Below the pieces are notes generated by a model. That model made no database searches, was not told the origin of the DNA, and was given only the letters and a program-made list of their open reading frames with translations. Shown in pieces: positions 14,609 to 22,765 of a stretch of 35,613 bases of DNA (position 1 is its first letter; each line of letters starts with the position of its first letter). Position numbers and translations under genes: made by a program. The DNA comes from Sedimentisphaerales bacterium (GTDB lineage Bacteria; Planctomycetota; Phycisphaerae; Sedimentisphaerales; SM23-30), in assembly GCA_016928435.1 (NCBI GenBank), contig JAFGKT010000061.1, positions 1 through 35,613 on the forward strand. The letters are read 5' to 3'.

Positions 14609-16819
14609 ATGCAGAAGACATGTAAAATAAAGGGTTCACTTACACTGCCAGTTGAAGCAGGTCATGAACAACTGGTCGAAGATTTGGCGGATTTGTGGGG
14701 TGCTGACGCTCTAAGAGACAGCGATGGCACAAGTTTGCCTGAATCCCTGGCACGCAAGGATTACAGTGTTTACTCGACGATTTGCTTGGTGCGCGCGGAC
14801 CAGGATTGGCCGAAAAAGCATCCCGAGACTTTACCGCAGAAGTTTTTGATGTCCGAACCCGTGACCGCACTGGGCAGCGATTTAGAGATCGACCCATTGG
14901 CTGGTTATTTTACCCAGAAATATCGCATCGACGACATGCATGATCCGCATGAATGGTGGCAGGTGTTTGATCGCACCACCGGCTGCGAAATACCACCGGA
15001 GCATTGGAGTTATGATGCCGCGTCTAACAAAGTGATATTGAAAAATATCAAGAAATATCACTCTTATACGGTTAATTTCCTGATTTATCAGATTTGGGAT
15101 TCAACCTCGATGTATAATCATCTGGTAAATAAATGGGACATTGATCCGATTGTGAGTACTGATCCATATCACGAAGATGCCAGACGCCATCTGATGAAGT
15201 ATTTCGACGATTGGCTGGATAAGCATTCGCATACCGATGTTGTTCGTTTGACAACCTTGGCCTATCACTTTGTTCTTGATTCGGACCAGTCCGGCCGCGA
15301 CAAATACCGCGACTGGATGGGTTACATGGACACTGTTTCCATAGAGGCGCTCCAAGATTTCGAGCGACGCTACGGCTATCGCATGACTTCGGAAGATTTT
15401 GTCAACAAAGGTTTCTATAATGCGACTCATTGTGTGCCCAGCAGAAAATACCTCGACTGGATGGAATTTATACACGACTTTGTGATCGAGTTCGGTCGAG
15501 AGTTGGTTGAGAAAATTCATGCGCGAGGCAAAAAAGCCGCGATCTTTCAAGGCGACCATTGGATCGGCGTCGAACCTTACAGCGAAAAATACCAGCAGAT
15601 GGGAATTGACATAAACGTGGGCGCCTGCGAGGATGGAGTGGCGTTGCGGCGCCTCGCGGACTCTCCTTGGGAGGAAGTCAAAGAGATCCGCCTTTATCCG
15701 TATTTCTTCCCTGACACTTTTTACCCCGGAGCGAATCCAACAGAAGAATCATTATCCAACTGGGTTAAGATTCGACGGGCCATGCTGCGTAAGCCGATAG
15801 ATCGCATTGGTTATGGCGGTTATCTCAGTTTGACTGAGCAGTTTCCTGATTTTGTCAGTCATATTCAGTCGATTTGCGATGAGTTTAGAGAGATCAAAAG
15901 TAAGACCAATGGTACACCGGCTTATAGTGCCCCAATTACTGTTGCCATCTTGAACGCGTGGGGCGGCTTGCGGTCCTGGATAAACAGTTTTGGACGTGAT
16001 CAAAAGTTTTATGATAAACGCCCGGACGTAATCGCTGTGGCAGGTAGTAACTTGCTTGAATCATTGGCCGGTTTACCGATGAACGTGAAGTTCATCAGCT
16101 TTACGGATGTGATCGAACAAGGGATTTCTAACGATATTGATGTCATAATCAACGATGGAGAAGCCGACTCATCTTGGAGTGGCGGCCAATACTGGACTGA
16201 TCCCCGCGTCATTGAAGCAATCCGCACTTGGATAAGCGATGGTGGAGGCTTTATTGGATGCAGAGATGCTTCCGCAATAGACTACCAGGGGCGGTATTTT
16301 CAGCTCGCCGATGTCCTGGGGCTTGACAAGGAAATTGGTCACAGCGTCATGACCGCTGCTCAGCGATACAATCGTGTCGAAGATCATTTTATTCTGGATG
16401 ATAATTTCAGCGAATTCAATTTCGACGCTGATCGCACCTACGTTTATCCCTGTAATGCGTCAACAGAGATTCTTAAGACCGGCGAATCAGGCCTGCATGT
16501 TCACTTGGCCTGCAATTCATTCGCAAAGGGGCGTTCAGTATATTTTTCCAGTTTGCCTTATTCGCATGCAAATTCTCGTCTCTTGCTGCGCAGCATTTTT
16601 TGGGCCGCCGGCAAAGAGCGGGATTTATGCAAGTGGTTTAGTTCCAACCTCCACACTGAATGTGCCGCGTTTCTAACGGAGAACCAAATTGCCGTTGTCA
16701 ACAACTCCGGCCATGAGCAGAAAACGATTGTTTTTAGCGATTCATCGCGGAAGTTTGAGTTATTACTCAAGCCGTACGAACTTCGCTGGATAGACTGTTA
16801 TTCTGATGGTGGCAAATAA
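14609..16819 (+). CDS. GH112 beta-galactoside phosphorylase (galacto-/lacto-N-biose or galactosyl-rhamnose type)
   Basis: 736 residues, no signal peptide, hence cytoplasmic. The start (GSLTLPVEAGHEQLVEDLAD, then LWGADALRDSDGT) and the sequence IFQGDHWIGVEP are typical of GH112. D316 in GDHWIG matches the general acid of lacto-N-biose phosphorylase in both sequence and approximate position. A C-terminal amidotransferase-like domain (residues of about 440-680) completes the family architecture. GH112 enzymes use phosphate to split beta-galactosyl-(1,3)-HexNAc, or beta-galactosyl-(1,4)-L-rhamnose, giving galactose-1-phosphate. The neighbouring GH123-like protein and GH3 remnant favour a HexNAc substrate; the rhamnose genes in the right half make galactosyl-rhamnose a real alternative. 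No transporter for the disaccharide is nearby. Confidence 0.85.
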   Translation: MQKTCKIKGSLTLPVEAGHEQLVEDLADLWGADALRDSDGTSLPESLARKDYSVYSTICLVRADQDWPKKHPETLPQKFLMSEPVTALGSDLEIDPLAGYFTQKYRIDDMHDPHEWWQVFDRTTGCEIPPEHWSYDAASNKVILKNIKKYHSYTVNFLIYQIWDSTSMYNHLVNKWDIDPIVSTDPYHEDARRHLMKYFDDWLDKHSHTDVVRLTTLAYHFVLDSDQSGRDKYRDWMGYMDTVSIEALQDFERRYGYRMTSEDFVNKGFYNATHCVPSRKYLDWMEFIHDFVIEFGRELVEKIHARGKKAAIFQGDHWIGVEPYSEKYQQMGIDINVGACEDGVALRRLADSPWEEVKEIRLYPYFFPDTFYPGANPTEESLSNWVKIRRAMLRKPIDRIGYGGYLSLTEQFPDFVSHIQSICDEFREIKSKTNGTPAYSAPITVAILNAWGGLRSWINSFGRDQKFYDKRPDVIAVAGSNLLESLAGLPMNVKFISFTDVIEQGISNDIDVIINDGEADSSWSGGQYWTDPRVIEAIRTWISDGGGFIGCRDASAIDYQGRYFQLADVLGLDKEIGHSVMTAAQRYNRVEDHFILDDNFSEFNFDADRTYVYPCNASTEILKTGESGLHVHLACNSFAKGRSVYFSSLPYSHANSRLLLRSIFWAAGKERDLCKWFSSNLHTECAAFLTENQIAVVNNSGHEQKTIVFSDSSRKFELLLKPYELRWIDCYSDGGK

Positions 16820-16861
16820 TTCATATGATTGACGGGGCATGCCACCTCATGGAGAAATGTG

Positions 16862-18163
16862 TTATAATCGGCTAAGTAAGGCGTCATCTGTAAACACTGG
16901 TTTTGCGATAATACTATGCTTATCTTGGCCTAACTCCTGCTTATAGCGGTCAAACTCATCTGAACCGTAAGTTTTGCCCTGCATATAAATCAACATATCA
17001 CCAGTTGTCTGCCAATAGCGGTTATTGTCAATAATCAGCCCTTTTTCATCGTCAGCGTCAATTATCGAATATATCGCTGCCCCATATGGTGCTTCGAAAA
17101 AGGTATTATTACGAATATAGATATCATGAAATTCTCCTTCTATCCGCCAGAGAAAAACATGATGCCCAACCGGCCGTGGATAAAACTCTGACTGTCGGGG
17201 TGGTTCTTCGCCCTGCATACTGAAGCCTCCCCCGGCATAAACGCTCGTATTGTTCTCGAAATATATTTCGCGTGCTTCCGGCCCTCTGCACTCATACGAT
17301 GCCAACCCGCAATCCACAAATAGATTGTTCCGAAAATACACTCGCTCAGGTATATCGCTGGTATCACTGCCCTGGTGCGTCACGCCCGCATCATAGATAT
17401 TTTCAAATATACAATCTTCTACCACGACATCTCGGGCACCATCCCACAACTCGACCGCATTGCCGAAACGAATTCGCCGTTCTTTGTCCCAAACAGCTCC
17501 GCCAATATAGCGAAATTCACAATTACGGATCGTTACCTGCTCCACCCTGCAATCTTGAAAACCATGTACCCCGCTATTCCAGAACGCCAGGTTCTCCAGC
17601 ACAATATGATGCTGTCCGCTCACTAAGCGTCGCTCTCCCCAAAGCACCGCCTCGATGCTTCTGTAGGCCTTTTCAGGATTACCCTCGCTGCACAGGTAGA
17701 GTACACAATCAGAATAATCGCAAGGGCCCCCATCGCCGCCAGTAAACCCAATACCACTATAAAACCATTCGCCAGGATTCTTTAGATCATCCAAACTCCA
17801 ACGCAGATTGCCACAACTCTCATCTCCGTTAAAGACCAGATTGCATACCTCGGTAGCAAAGGCCCCCTGCCAACGCCAGATATTAGGCCGATCCTCGACC
17901 CAATGTGCCGTATCATCTAGTTCCACCGAACCCATAAACCTTGGCTTTGCCCCGCTGCCGTATGCACCATAGGTCACACAGCCATGCTCAGTGCCATTAC
18001 ACATATTTAGGGTGTTACGAATCACACTTTCTCGCTTGAACAGCACTGTATCTCCAGGCATGAAATCACGCCCATCATGCGTCTGCCAAGCTTGTTCCAC
18101 CGACAATCCATTATTAGCGTCATCGCCACTTGCTGGATCAATATAATAAACCTGTCCCGGCAT
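16862..18163 (-). CDS. Right-handed parallel beta-helix protein, no signal peptide
   Basis: 433 residues. The start (YYIDPASGDDANNGLSVEQA) and the repeated short turns with Asn and Asp (RNCEFRYIGG, VEDCIFENIYD, FRNNLFVDCG, FENNTSVYAGG) mark the beta-helix fold of polysaccharide lyases and related hydrolases. Relatives are normally secreted, yet ATG 18163 is preceded by a good GGAGAG box at about 6 bp, and the frame meets a TAA seven codons upstream, so no signal peptide can be attached. Either the enzyme works in the cytoplasm or the signal was lost. It converges with the GH112 gene, 42 bp apart. Catalytic residues cannot be named with confidence. Confidence 0.75.
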   Translation of the reverse strand: MPGQVYYIDPASGDDANNGLSVEQAWQTHDGRDFMPGDTVLFKRESVIRNTLNMCNGTEHGCVTYGAYGSGAKPRFMGSVELDDTAHWVEDRPNIWRWQGAFATEVCNLVFNGDESCGNLRWSLDDLKNPGEWFYSGIGFTGGDGGPCDYSDCVLYLCSEGNPEKAYRSIEAVLWGERRLVSGQHHIVLENLAFWNSGVHGFQDCRVEQVTIRNCEFRYIGGAVWDKERRIRFGNAVELWDGARDVVVEDCIFENIYDAGVTHQGSDTSDIPERVYFRNNLFVDCGLASYECRGPEAREIYFENNTSVYAGGGFSMQGEEPPRQSEFYPRPVGHHVFLWRIEGEFHDIYIRNNTFFEAPYGAAIYSIIDADDEKGLIIDNNRYWQTTGDMLIYMQGKTYGSDEFDRYKQELGQDKHSIIAKPVFTDDALLSRL

Positions 18164-18381
18164 GTCATGCTCTCCGAAAAGTTATTTAAATAATATACTA
18201 ATCAGAAGAAATATGCTAGCAACAAAGCCCCACACAACCAGCCAAGACCGTAAACAACAGCAGCGACATAATCGCCATGAAAGTACCTTGCTGCGGATCA
18301 GGGATGCAGAACATCGGGTAAGCTCCATTATAGGGAATTCGAGGGACGACGACCAGAAAGCTTAAGGGCAAAAAACGTCAC

Positions 18382-19056
18382 TTAGGGAAGTTCATCAATG
18401 ACATCCTGAGGCAAGAAACTTCTTATGGTTACATCATCACGAGTTTGCGGCTCAACATGCTGGTCGGCAAAAAGTATGTTGAAGCCGCCGCTATGACGCG
18501 GAGTGAAATAATCGTCGAAATGATCGTCGAATCCGGGGAAGAAGGCTTCTGACCCATCATACGCCCAGGTTTCCAAGTACGGATAATAGTAAAAAGGTAT
18601 ATCATAAGCGTCATGGTGCGTTTTGTTTCCATGCGAATCGGCGATCAGGTACAATTCAGCTGGGGCGTTTTTATCGAGTCTGGTTCCACCTTGGTCTGAC
18701 ACGAACTGGCTATTAGGTTTAACACAGTTGACGTACTCTCGCTCAGCCTCGCATCCCATCAGCGCATAGTCATCCAAGTATCCTTCAGTCATCAGGCGAA
18801 GTTCCCAGGTATACTGCTTGCTATCAACGGGATCGGTATAAATGTTGGGTGGGCAAAAGCCATTATAATCTTCAGCATAATAGGCGAAAACAAGCCCTAA
18901 TTGCTTGAAGTTGCTCCTGCAGGCCACCGCTTTAGCTTGGTCGCGCGCCTTGGACAACGCCGGGAGGAGGATTGAGATCAACAAAGCGATAATAGAAACA
19001 ACTACCAATAGCTCTATTAACGTGAAACCTTCTCGACGTGATTGTTTAGCCATCAT
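18382..19056 (-). CDS. Pseudopilin (prepilin-cleavage type), second copy
   Basis: 224 residues. The prepilin signal is REGFTLIELLVVVSIIALLI, followed by LPALSKARDQAKAVACRSNF, nearly the same as in the gene at 4125. The C-terminus has RHSGGFNILFADQHVEPQ, a variant of the H-X9-DG motif (DQ in place of DG). ATG 19056 and ATG 19053 are adjacent, behind an AAGGAG box. As with the first copy, it lies next to a dockerin-bearing secreted protein and has no secretion machinery around it. The two pseudopilins differ in the variable middle part, so they are not a recent duplication. Confidence 0.85.
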   Translation of the reverse strand: MMAKQSRREGFTLIELLVVVSIIALLISILLPALSKARDQAKAVACRSNFKQLGLVFAYYAEDYNGFCPPNIYTDPVDSKQYTWELRLMTEGYLDDYALMGCEAEREYVNCVKPNSQFVSDQGGTRLDKNAPAELYLIADSHGNKTHHDAYDIPFYYYPYLETWAYDGSEAFFPGFDDHFDDYFTPRHSGGFNILFADQHVEPQTRDDVTIRSFLPQDVIDELP

Positions 19057-19186
19057 GACCGACTCCTTATGTTACTCATGGACCACACATCTATTGTTAT
19101 TTCTGAATCGAAAAGCGAAGCCGCCGTGATGAGTGACGGCTTCACGTGCATTACAGGTTAGTTCTTGCAATGTACCAACCGCACCA

Positions 19187-20839
19187 TTACGGACACGGTC
19201 CGCACGGGTCATTGCACTCAAGCCAATCCGATCCAAGCAGGGCGGCATCTATCATATTCACAACACAATCATTGTCTGCATCTCCACCCGGGAATGGATA
19301 AGTGACGCCGCAATTGGGATCACTTGAGTGGTCATACATCCAATCGTTGCTGATCAGTACTAAATCGCTGAGATTTACGTAGCAGTCCTCATTGAGGTCA
19401 CCGGTAAGGAAGCTACCGGAGCAGCCCATCAGGCGGAGCGATGCCCCAGCCAGAACTCGGCCGCGTGTCACATAGTCATTGGGATTGCAGGGATCAAAAA
19501 CTTGACAGGGATCATAAGGGTGAGCAAAAGTCTCGACTTCCAGGAAGTGATCTCCCATACCAGAAATAGGAACCACAAAAACACCCGGATCGGTGAAACT
19601 TTCGACAACTTCGTCATCTACACGGATGTATCCCTCGTCAACGGGACCGGTGACCTCAACAGTAGCCACAATCGAGGTACCCGAGAAAAACGTGGTGTTC
19701 GGGTCTACGAAAGGCGCTCCGCGCCAATGCCACGGTCCCTCTGCGGAAACTTCACCAGGCACACATAGACCATCACAGACAAGTAAACCATCGATGGAGA
19801 GTTCATTGTACGTACCGCCGGTAGCCAGAGCGATGTAGTGGTCTCCCCCTGTCACCGGTCCGATGGAGAACGGATCTGTCCAGAGCCTCGGCACACTACC
19901 CAGCTCGCATGGGTCGCACGGATCACTGGTGGCGTCGAAGTAAATCTCGGGTTGCTGATCGGTCCAATCCCAGTACCACCAGGCCAATATATTCGAGTTG
20001 CTATTTAAGGACCCGTAGAAAGCGTACAGTGTCATATTTTCCATGTCGGCCGGCAATGCAAAGACATCGCGTGAATAGGCCCAGGTATCGTTATAGTTGC
20101 CTTGGACCGCATGAGGCACACATGGATCATCGCTGTCATAACCACTGAGATGATCTCCGCCTGGTATAGTCAACAGAAAATCTTCACTGAGTGCATCGGC
20201 GGCCTCTCCTTCCACCCATATCCAATGCCGGGCTCCATCAAGACCGGAGATCGTGGTTTTAGGCATCGAAAGATTCTCTGGATCAGGAGTGACATTCAAT
20301 TCAACCTCACAAACGCTGAGCATAAGCCAACCATAATCGAACACGTGGATTTTGATATGGGTGGCGGTCACCGGAGAATCCCATATACGGTAAAAAGAAC
20401 CCGGGCCACGCACATAATCACCCTCACTAACACGACCTAAGAAGGTATAATCGACGCCATTGGTGCTGTAGTAGAAGTCCACCTTCCCTATGCCCCAAAA
20501 ATAGTCATGAGCATTAGAATGCACCACCATATCCTCGATGGTGTAGGAATCACCCAAATCAAAGACTAGTTCCACCCCCTTCCAATCAAGTTGATTGGTG
20601 GCATTTTGGAATTGCATCTCGGCGCCTTGTATTCCGTCACTCAAAGGTGTAGTGCCATCGTTGGCAGTAGGGCCGGTGGTAAGACCGGTATTGATTTCCA
20701 AGGTCGAATAAGTGCCCACATGCAGAGGCACTCCGAAAGCCGACATGGTCAGAAAGGCTAACGAAAATGCCACACCATAAGCGAAAATCCGCCTCCAGTT
20801 CGGCAAGCCCTTACGATACTCGCGAGAAAATTTTAACAT
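19187..20839 (-). CDS. Secreted discoidin-like protein with a pair of C-terminal dockerin-like repeats
   Basis: 550 residues. An N-terminal basic stretch and hydrophobic core (IFAYGVAFSLAFLTMSAFG) form a long signal peptide. Residues of about 43-190 resemble an F5/8 type C (discoidin) sugar-binding domain (VELVFDLGDSYTIEDMVVHS, FYYSTNGVDYTFLG). A beta-rich middle follows (HWIWVEGEAAD, GGDHYIALATGG). The C-terminus carries two dockerin-like repeats (GDLNEDCYVNLSDLVLISND, then GGDADNDCVVNMIDAALLGS). Two repeats are the classical dockerin number, unlike the single ones at 3259 and 7705. No catalytic domain is recognised, so the likely role is extracellular glycan binding. A strong AAAAGGAG box precedes ATG 20839. 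Confidence 0.75.
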   Translation of the reverse strand: MLKFSREYRKGLPNWRRIFAYGVAFSLAFLTMSAFGVPLHVGTYSTLEINTGLTTGPTANDGTTPLSDGIQGAEMQFQNATNQLDWKGVELVFDLGDSYTIEDMVVHSNAHDYFWGIGKVDFYYSTNGVDYTFLGRVSEGDYVRGPGSFYRIWDSPVTATHIKIHVFDYGWLMLSVCEVELNVTPDPENLSMPKTTISGLDGARHWIWVEGEAADALSEDFLLTIPGGDHLSGYDSDDPCVPHAVQGNYNDTWAYSRDVFALPADMENMTLYAFYGSLNSNSNILAWWYWDWTDQQPEIYFDATSDPCDPCELGSVPRLWTDPFSIGPVTGGDHYIALATGGTYNELSIDGLLVCDGLCVPGEVSAEGPWHWRGAPFVDPNTTFFSGTSIVATVEVTGPVDEGYIRVDDEVVESFTDPGVFVVPISGMGDHFLEVETFAHPYDPCQVFDPCNPNDYVTRGRVLAGASLRLMGCSGSFLTGDLNEDCYVNLSDLVLISNDWMYDHSSDPNCGVTYPFPGGDADNDCVVNMIDAALLGSDWLECNDPCGPCP

Positions 20840-20990
20840 TACATTTACTCCTTTTCTTAAGCCTCTCCTTGTTTAATAACAACACGCGTTGCTATAAACC
20901 TATTCATAAGATCCACACAGATCTCTTTTGCTTAATCCGCTACTGTTTCTTAATTACTCCACTATCTCAGCACATATCAGCAGAACCGCA

Positions 20991-22250
20991 TCAAGAACCG
21001 GTCATCATTATTTTTGGAAGGAATGTAATATCCAAAGGCAAATCACTGTTTAGAAACAAATGCCGTGCCGCCCGACAAGAGCCTTTAACCAACAAGCCTA
21101 ATGGATCAGGACTCACCGAGGCTTGCAGATTCTCAACTTCCGGCTCATCGAGAAAACCCCGCAAGCCGTCGTTGAAGTCTTGGCGAACCAGAGAGAAAAC
21201 TTCGCTCAAGGGTCCCGTAATCACAATCTTGTCAATACCCATCAACAACACAAATTGCGACAAAGCGCTGCCTATATAGCGGGCCGCCAGTGCCAATTCT
21301 CTCAACACCTCGGCATCACCACTTTGGGCCGCCTTACACAGATCACTTAAACTGCGGATATTGGGCCGATTAAGCTGTTGTATGATAGCTCGACCGCCGG
21401 CGTATGCTTCCAGACAGCCCCGATTACCGCACGGGCAAGGCCGACCATCCTTGACGATCCGCTGATGACCAAAATCACATATTTTACGCCGGTTATAAAC
21501 CGAGGTATATTGGCTTTCATCACCAAACAATACCCGGTCACCACAGCACGGGATCACGGCAATACCAGATTCCCAATCAACTACACAAACTGTGCTTTCC
21601 GCTGGAAAACGTCTTGCTTCCCCAAACAACATAGCAGTACTAATCGGGGTGCGAATCGCCGGGATTTCATGCCTGCGAAATACCCCTTCGATATCAATCT
21701 GAGGCATAATCGGCATATTGACCGGACCAGGCAAACAGGCACAAGCAAAACGTAAATCATAAATGCGTTTGCTCAAGTATTCATTTGCTTCAACTACAAA
21801 GCCTTCTATAAGAGCTTCGACTTCAGCACAAGTTTCCACCGCTCCAACATCATAAGCCTGCTGCAAAACAATATTGTCCGCAAAATCCGCCATCGCGATA
21901 TTGACTTCGGGCGGAGTGAAAACTATGCCTATGGTAAAGTTCCGTTGACGATCAACATCCCACAACTCCAACGGGCGTCCACGACCAGCGGTAGCTTTCT
22001 TATCCACTGCAACCACTAATCCTTCTTTGTCCAACTTGCGAAAATGCCCTAGAGCCGCCGGCGGACTTACTCCCAAATCTTGAGCAATATGCGTCTGGGC
22101 CAAAGGTCCCTGCTGATCCAAAATCCGCAACGCCTTCAAGCTGCCGCGAAATTTCGCGTGTTTCTTCGGGGTAAACAAGGCGGTGTTGACGTCTGACCGG
22201 CCGGTCACAGCGACGGAAGAACTTGCTTTGACTTTAGAATGAGATGCCAT
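20991..22250 (-). CDS. ROK-family transcriptional repressor (NagC/Mlc/XylR type)
   Basis: 419 residues. Residues of about 35-95 form a winged helix (RILDQQGPLAQTHIAQDLGV, then LVVAVDKKATAGRGRPLELW). The rest is a ROK domain. The zinc site is intact: H262 plus C272, C274 and C279 in PCPCGNRGCLE, with the same spacing as in Mlc. The ATP-binding DxGxT motif is missing (FTIGIVFTPPEVNIAMADF), and the Glu before the FGH of the sugar site is replaced (CDFGH). It is therefore a sensor, not a kinase. On the same strand it heads the dockerin, pseudopilin and beta-helix group, its likely targets. It has its own promoter and an upstream palindrome. Confidence 0.85.
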   Translation of the reverse strand: MASHSKVKASSSVAVTGRSDVNTALFTPKKHAKFRGSLKALRILDQQGPLAQTHIAQDLGVSPPAALGHFRKLDKEGLVVAVDKKATAGRGRPLELWDVDRQRNFTIGIVFTPPEVNIAMADFADNIVLQQAYDVGAVETCAEVEALIEGFVVEANEYLSKRIYDLRFACACLPGPVNMPIMPQIDIEGVFRRHEIPAIRTPISTAMLFGEARRFPAESTVCVVDWESGIAVIPCCGDRVLFGDESQYTSVYNRRKICDFGHQRIVKDGRPCPCGNRGCLEAYAGGRAIIQQLNRPNIRSLSDLCKAAQSGDAEVLRELALAARYIGSALSQFVLLMGIDKIVITGPLSEVFSLVRQDFNDGLRGFLDEPEVENLQASVSPDPLGLLVKGSCRAARHLFLNSDLPLDITFLPKIMMTGS

Positions 22251-22300
22251 GAATTGCTCACACCACAGGCTTTCTTAATCTCCATTAACTTAACAAACGT

Positions 22301-22329
22301 ATTCTAACAAAACGAAAATCCCGTGTCAA
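22301..22329 (-). promoter_or_regulatory. Sigma70-type promoter of the ROK regulator
   Basis: On the minus strand, TTGACA (22329-22324) and TAGAAT (22306-22301) are 17 bp apart. The expected start site is near 22294, about 45 bp before ATG 22250. This is a near-consensus promoter. Confidence 0.7.
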
Positions 22330-22355
22330 TTATTTTACTTCAGTTTAATTAATAA

Positions 22356-22373
22356 ATGAAAATATATTTTCAT
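22356..22373. promoter_or_regulatory. Perfect 18-bp palindrome upstream of the ROK promoter
   Basis: ATGAAAATATATTTTCAT is identical to its own reverse complement. Its centre lies about 70 bp upstream of the expected start site, too far for simple occlusion of the -10. It resembles AT-rich ROK-type operators and could serve autoregulation by looping or activation. Confidence 0.5.
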
Positions 22374-22679
22374 CTATATACAATCAGATATGCTCAGCCC
22401 CCCTCTTCCCCCTGTTTAAAAACATAAACCATTACCCCATGAGATTTTACGACACAAAAAAGAGTCGCACATCATAGCTGATCGCCCCCCTTTATGCCCC
22501 TAGCTCCCTAGAGTTTGCACCTAAGCACTGCCGTCATTGCTCCAGGATTGCACTATATTTATATCTAAAAACGCACAACTTTATGCTCATACGGGTATTG
22601 TGTACCTGAGATGTAGCCGCCAACAAGTTCTCAGTCAGCCAAACCGGTGTCAGCCGTCCGCGTAAGCGACACCTTTATT

Positions 22680-22703
22680 GCCTGATCAACCAATCGGGCT
22701 TTT
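22680..22703 (+). terminator. Terminator-like hairpin without an obvious gene
   Basis: GCCTGAT and ATCGGGC enclose the loop CAACCA, with all seven pairs formed in plus-strand RNA (one U-G), followed directly by TTTT and by a second T-run a few bases on. On the minus strand the pairing is poorer and no T-tract follows, so it does not suit the GH31 transcript. Confidence 0.35.
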
Positions 22704-22765
22704 GATAACTCTTTTTCGTGTTCTTTTACAGACCATACTATCAACGCCTCACGTTTACCTCAAAT

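Larger units (their letters stand above)
22251..22765. other. 515-bp intergenic region upstream of the ROK gene and downstream of GH31
   Basis: No protein gene is supported. The left part holds the ROK promoter (22301-22329) and a perfect 18-bp palindrome (22356-22373). The stretch 22270-22400 is strongly AT-rich. Near the right end a plus-strand hairpin plus T-run lies at 22680-22703, although no plus-strand gene precedes it. An upstream stem (GGTGTC / GACACC at about 22645-22674) is compatible with a small structured plus-strand RNA, but I cannot name one. Confidence 0.45.
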
